Source: JBEICQ01 sp040383885 (GTDB lineage: Bacteria > Bacteroidota > Bacteroidia > UBA4408). From it: a stretch of DNA of 14,758 nucleotides. Positions 13,259 to 14,758 of the stretch are shown one piece after another. Positions within the stretch are counted from its first letter, which is position 1, and the number at the start of each line of letters is the position of its first letter. The stretch lies in NCBI GenBank assembly GCA_040383885.1, contig JBEICQ010000048.1:1-14758 (forward strand), read 5' to 3'. Under the pieces are notes generated by a model. That model was not told the origin of the DNA. It was given only the letters and a program-made list of their open reading frames with translations, and did no database searches. The position numbers and the translations under genes were made by a program.

Positions 13259-14533
13259 ATGTTACAGGTACCATACATCAGAGACAACAAAGACAAAGTA
13301 ATTGCAGGCCTCACACGCAAAAAAGTGAAGGATGCTGCAGAGGCTATCAACAAGGTGATTTCCCTGGATGATGCACGCAAAAAACAACAAACACAACTGG
13401 AACAGGTGCTTTCCGAGATCAATGCCATCTCGGATTCGGTAGGTCAGCTCTTTAAACAGGGAAAGAAGGATGAAGCAGAAACCCTGAGGGCAAAGTCAGC
13501 CGCGCTCAAGGAAGTAGTGAAGGGCGGAGAAAATGCCCTGAGGGAAGCGGAAACTGCCCTGCATGATTTTCTCGTTACCCTTCCGAATATACCCCATCAC
13601 CTCGTGCCCGAAGGATCTACTCCTGAAGACAATCAGGTAGTTTATTCCCATGGCGACATACCGGTGCTTCCCGAAGGCGCAAAACCCCATTGGGAACTTG
13701 CCCAGCAGTATGACCTCATTGATTTTGAGTTGGGGGTGAAACTGACAGGTGCGGGATTTCCGGTGTATAAAGGGAAAGGTGCAAAATTGCAGCGTGCCCT
13801 CATCAATTATTTTCTTCACCGCGCCGAGCAGGAAGACTATACCGAGGTGCAGCCACCTATTCTGGTAAACGAAGATTCCGGTTTTGGTACCGGGCAATTG
13901 CCGGACAAGGAAGGTCAGATGTACCATGTGGGCATCGACCATCTTTATCTCATCCCAACGGCAGAGGTTCCCATTACCAACATCTACAGGGATGTGATTG
14001 TAAAAGCTGCAGATCTGCCCATTAAAAATGCAGGCTATACACCTTGTTTCCGTCGTGAAGCAGGGTCTTACGGAAAAGATGTACGCGGCCTCAACCGCCT
14101 GCATCAGTTTGACAAGGTTGAGATTGTGCAGATTGCTCATCCTTCAAGGTCATACGAAGTGCTTGAAGAGATGCAAACCTATGTGGCCGGATTGCTCAAA
14201 AGTCTTGAATTGCCTTTCAGGGTGCTTAGGCTTTGCGGAGGTGACATGAGTTTTGCCTCAGCCATGACCTACGACATGGAGGTTTACTCAACAGCCCAGC
14301 AGCGATGGCTGGAAGTGAGCTCTGTTTCCAACTTCGAAACTTTTCAGAGCAACCGTCTCAAGCTGAGGTACCGCGAGGGAGATGCAAAACCTGCACTTGC
14401 CCATACGCTCAATGGGTCTGCACTCGCCCTGCCCCGCATCGTGGCTGCCCTGCTGGAAAACAACCAAAGTGCAGAGGGTATCAGAATTCCTGCCTGTCTT
14501 GTTCCTTACACCGGTTTTGAATGGATTCGCTGA
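13259..14533 (+). CDS. serS: Serine--tRNA ligase
   Basis: Class II aminoacyl-tRNA synthetase that charges tRNA-Ser. The 424 residues are a normal bacterial length. The N-terminal domain (about 1-110) is the long antiparallel coiled coil that contacts the tRNA long variable arm. The catalytic domain carries T-A-E (234-236, serine binding), motif 2 (F-R-R-E-A-G-S-Y-G-K-D-V-R-G from 264, then H-Q-F-D-K-V-E) and motif 3 (L-N-G-S-A-L-A-L-P-R from 384, then E-N-N-Q). ATG 13259 gives the usual M-L-x-V-x-x-I-R-x-N start. The upstream in-frame extension to 13136 is antisense to the coiled-coil gene and is rejected. The stop overlaps the next gene's ATG (TGATG), which suggests an operon with the putative lipoprotein. 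Confidence 0.98.
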   Translation: MLQVPYIRDNKDKVIAGLTRKKVKDAAEAINKVISLDDARKKQQTQLEQVLSEINAISDSVGQLFKQGKKDEAETLRAKSAALKEVVKGGENALREAETALHDFLVTLPNIPHHLVPEGSTPEDNQVVYSHGDIPVLPEGAKPHWELAQQYDLIDFELGVKLTGAGFPVYKGKGAKLQRALINYFLHRAEQEDYTEVQPPILVNEDSGFGTGQLPDKEGQMYHVGIDHLYLIPTAEVPITNIYRDVIVKAADLPIKNAGYTPCFRREAGSYGKDVRGLNRLHQFDKVEIVQIAHPSRSYEVLEEMQTYVAGLLKSLELPFRVLRLCGGDMSFASAMTYDMEVYSTAQQRWLEVSSVSNFETFQSNRLKLRYREGDAKPALAHTLNGSALALPRIVAALLENNQSAEGIRIPACLVPYTGFEWIR

Positions 14534-14758
14534 TGAACACTTCTTTGAAAATATTTCTGTTTGTACCTTCTCTGCTTTTTTGTTTTGCCTGCAACCAGAA
14601 AAAAGGCAATGATGCCTACACCCGGTCCATAGACTCTCTGGATTGGAAACTGGAAAAGACAGACAGCATCTTTGAGCGCATTGCTTTTGAAAAAGCCGAA
14701 AAAGTAGCTGTCACCATCGCAGAAAAAATAGAAAAGATCAATGCCCTGGACGGAGGGA
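14533..14758 (+). CDS. Putative exported lipoprotein, 3' end cut by window edge
   Basis: ATG 14533 shares its A with the serS stop codon (TGATG) and opens a frame that stays open for 75 codons to the window end. Residues 1-19 form a signal sequence (N-T-S-L-K, then a hydrophobic stretch) and C20 is followed by N-Q-K-K. The box before C20 (C-F-A) is not a canonical lipobox (usually L-A/S-G/A), so lipidation is likely but not certain. There is no acidic surface-export signal right after C20. The remainder is highly charged and helical (D-S-L-D-W-K-L-E-K-T-D-S-I-F-E). I recognise no family. The overlap suggests translational coupling to serS. Confidence 0.75.
   Translation, partial: MNTSLKIFLFVPSLLFCFACNQKKGNDAYTRSIDSLDWKLEKTDSIFERIAFEKAEKVAVTIAEKIEKINALDGG

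Noticed and set aside
13496..14140. 214-codon minus-strand frame inside serS
   Set aside because: Antisense shadow of the serS catalytic domain. The translated product has no motif.
1..14758. CRISPR arrays, tRNA/rRNA genes, insertion sequences, phage or defence genes
   Set aside because: Looked for regularly spaced repeats, transposase or integrase motifs and tRNA-like cloverleafs and saw none. Every sizeable stretch is accounted for by housekeeping genes.

Overview
This window looks like the chromosome of a member of the Bacteroidota, from an ordinary housekeeping region. The evidence is consistent but indirect. The LptD is of the Bacteroidota type. The start-codon leaders are A-rich with almost no Shine-Dalgarno sequence. 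Five exact copies of the Bacteroidota -7 promoter motif TAnnTTTG lie in intergenic DNA on the correct strand. The gene set (five-repeat DUF349 protein, orphan MCE protein beside an amidase, coiled-coil/zapA/rny) also fits. I cannot name the genus. I see no tRNA, rRNA, CRISPR array, insertion sequence, prophage or compositional island, and no gap between genes exceeds about 170 bases.

Layout, left to right. (1) The 3' part of a DUF349 repeat protein (+) ends at a GC-stemmed hairpin flanked by A and T runs, which probably serves both converging strands. (2) On the minus strand, eno then gltA lie 31 bases apart and read toward that terminator. The citrate synthase is of the mitochondrial/eukaryote-like type with all catalytic residues. 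(3) Also on the minus strand, a periplasmic N-acetylmuramoyl-L-alanine amidase with a C-terminal SPOR-like domain precedes a single-pass MCE (MlaD-like) lipid-transport protein. (4) Divergent from the amidase is lptD (+), the outer-membrane LPS-insertion barrel. It is followed by a 160-base gap holding a promoter motif, an inverted repeat and a possible 25-codon leader ORF that overlaps the start of a peptidase-M19 dipeptidase gene. (5) Between the converging dipeptidase and msrB genes sits a roughly 100-base intergenic element made of nested inverted repeats. (6) A minus-strand operon runs from a small coiled-coil protein through zapA and rny to msrB, with gaps of 11 and 48 bases and then an 11-base overlap. 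(7) Divergent from it is serS (+), whose stop codon overlaps the start of a putative exported lipoprotein that runs off the window.

Functionally, regions 3 and 4 form an envelope-biogenesis cluster (septal peptidoglycan cleavage, lipid trafficking, LPS insertion). Region 6 joins a cell-division module (ZapA plus a ZapB-like coiled coil) to RNA decay (RNase Y) and protein repair (MsrB). Region 2 joins the end of glycolysis to entry into the TCA cycle.

I did not find a clearly new multi-gene system. The most useful leads are regulatory or structural: a hairpin covering the rny start codon, two promoter motifs placed exactly 8 bases before start codons (possible leaderless mRNAs), the uORF/inverted-repeat arrangement before the dipeptidase, a two-cysteine LptD suggesting a single interdomain disulfide, and the unnamed coiled-coil gene upstream of zapA.
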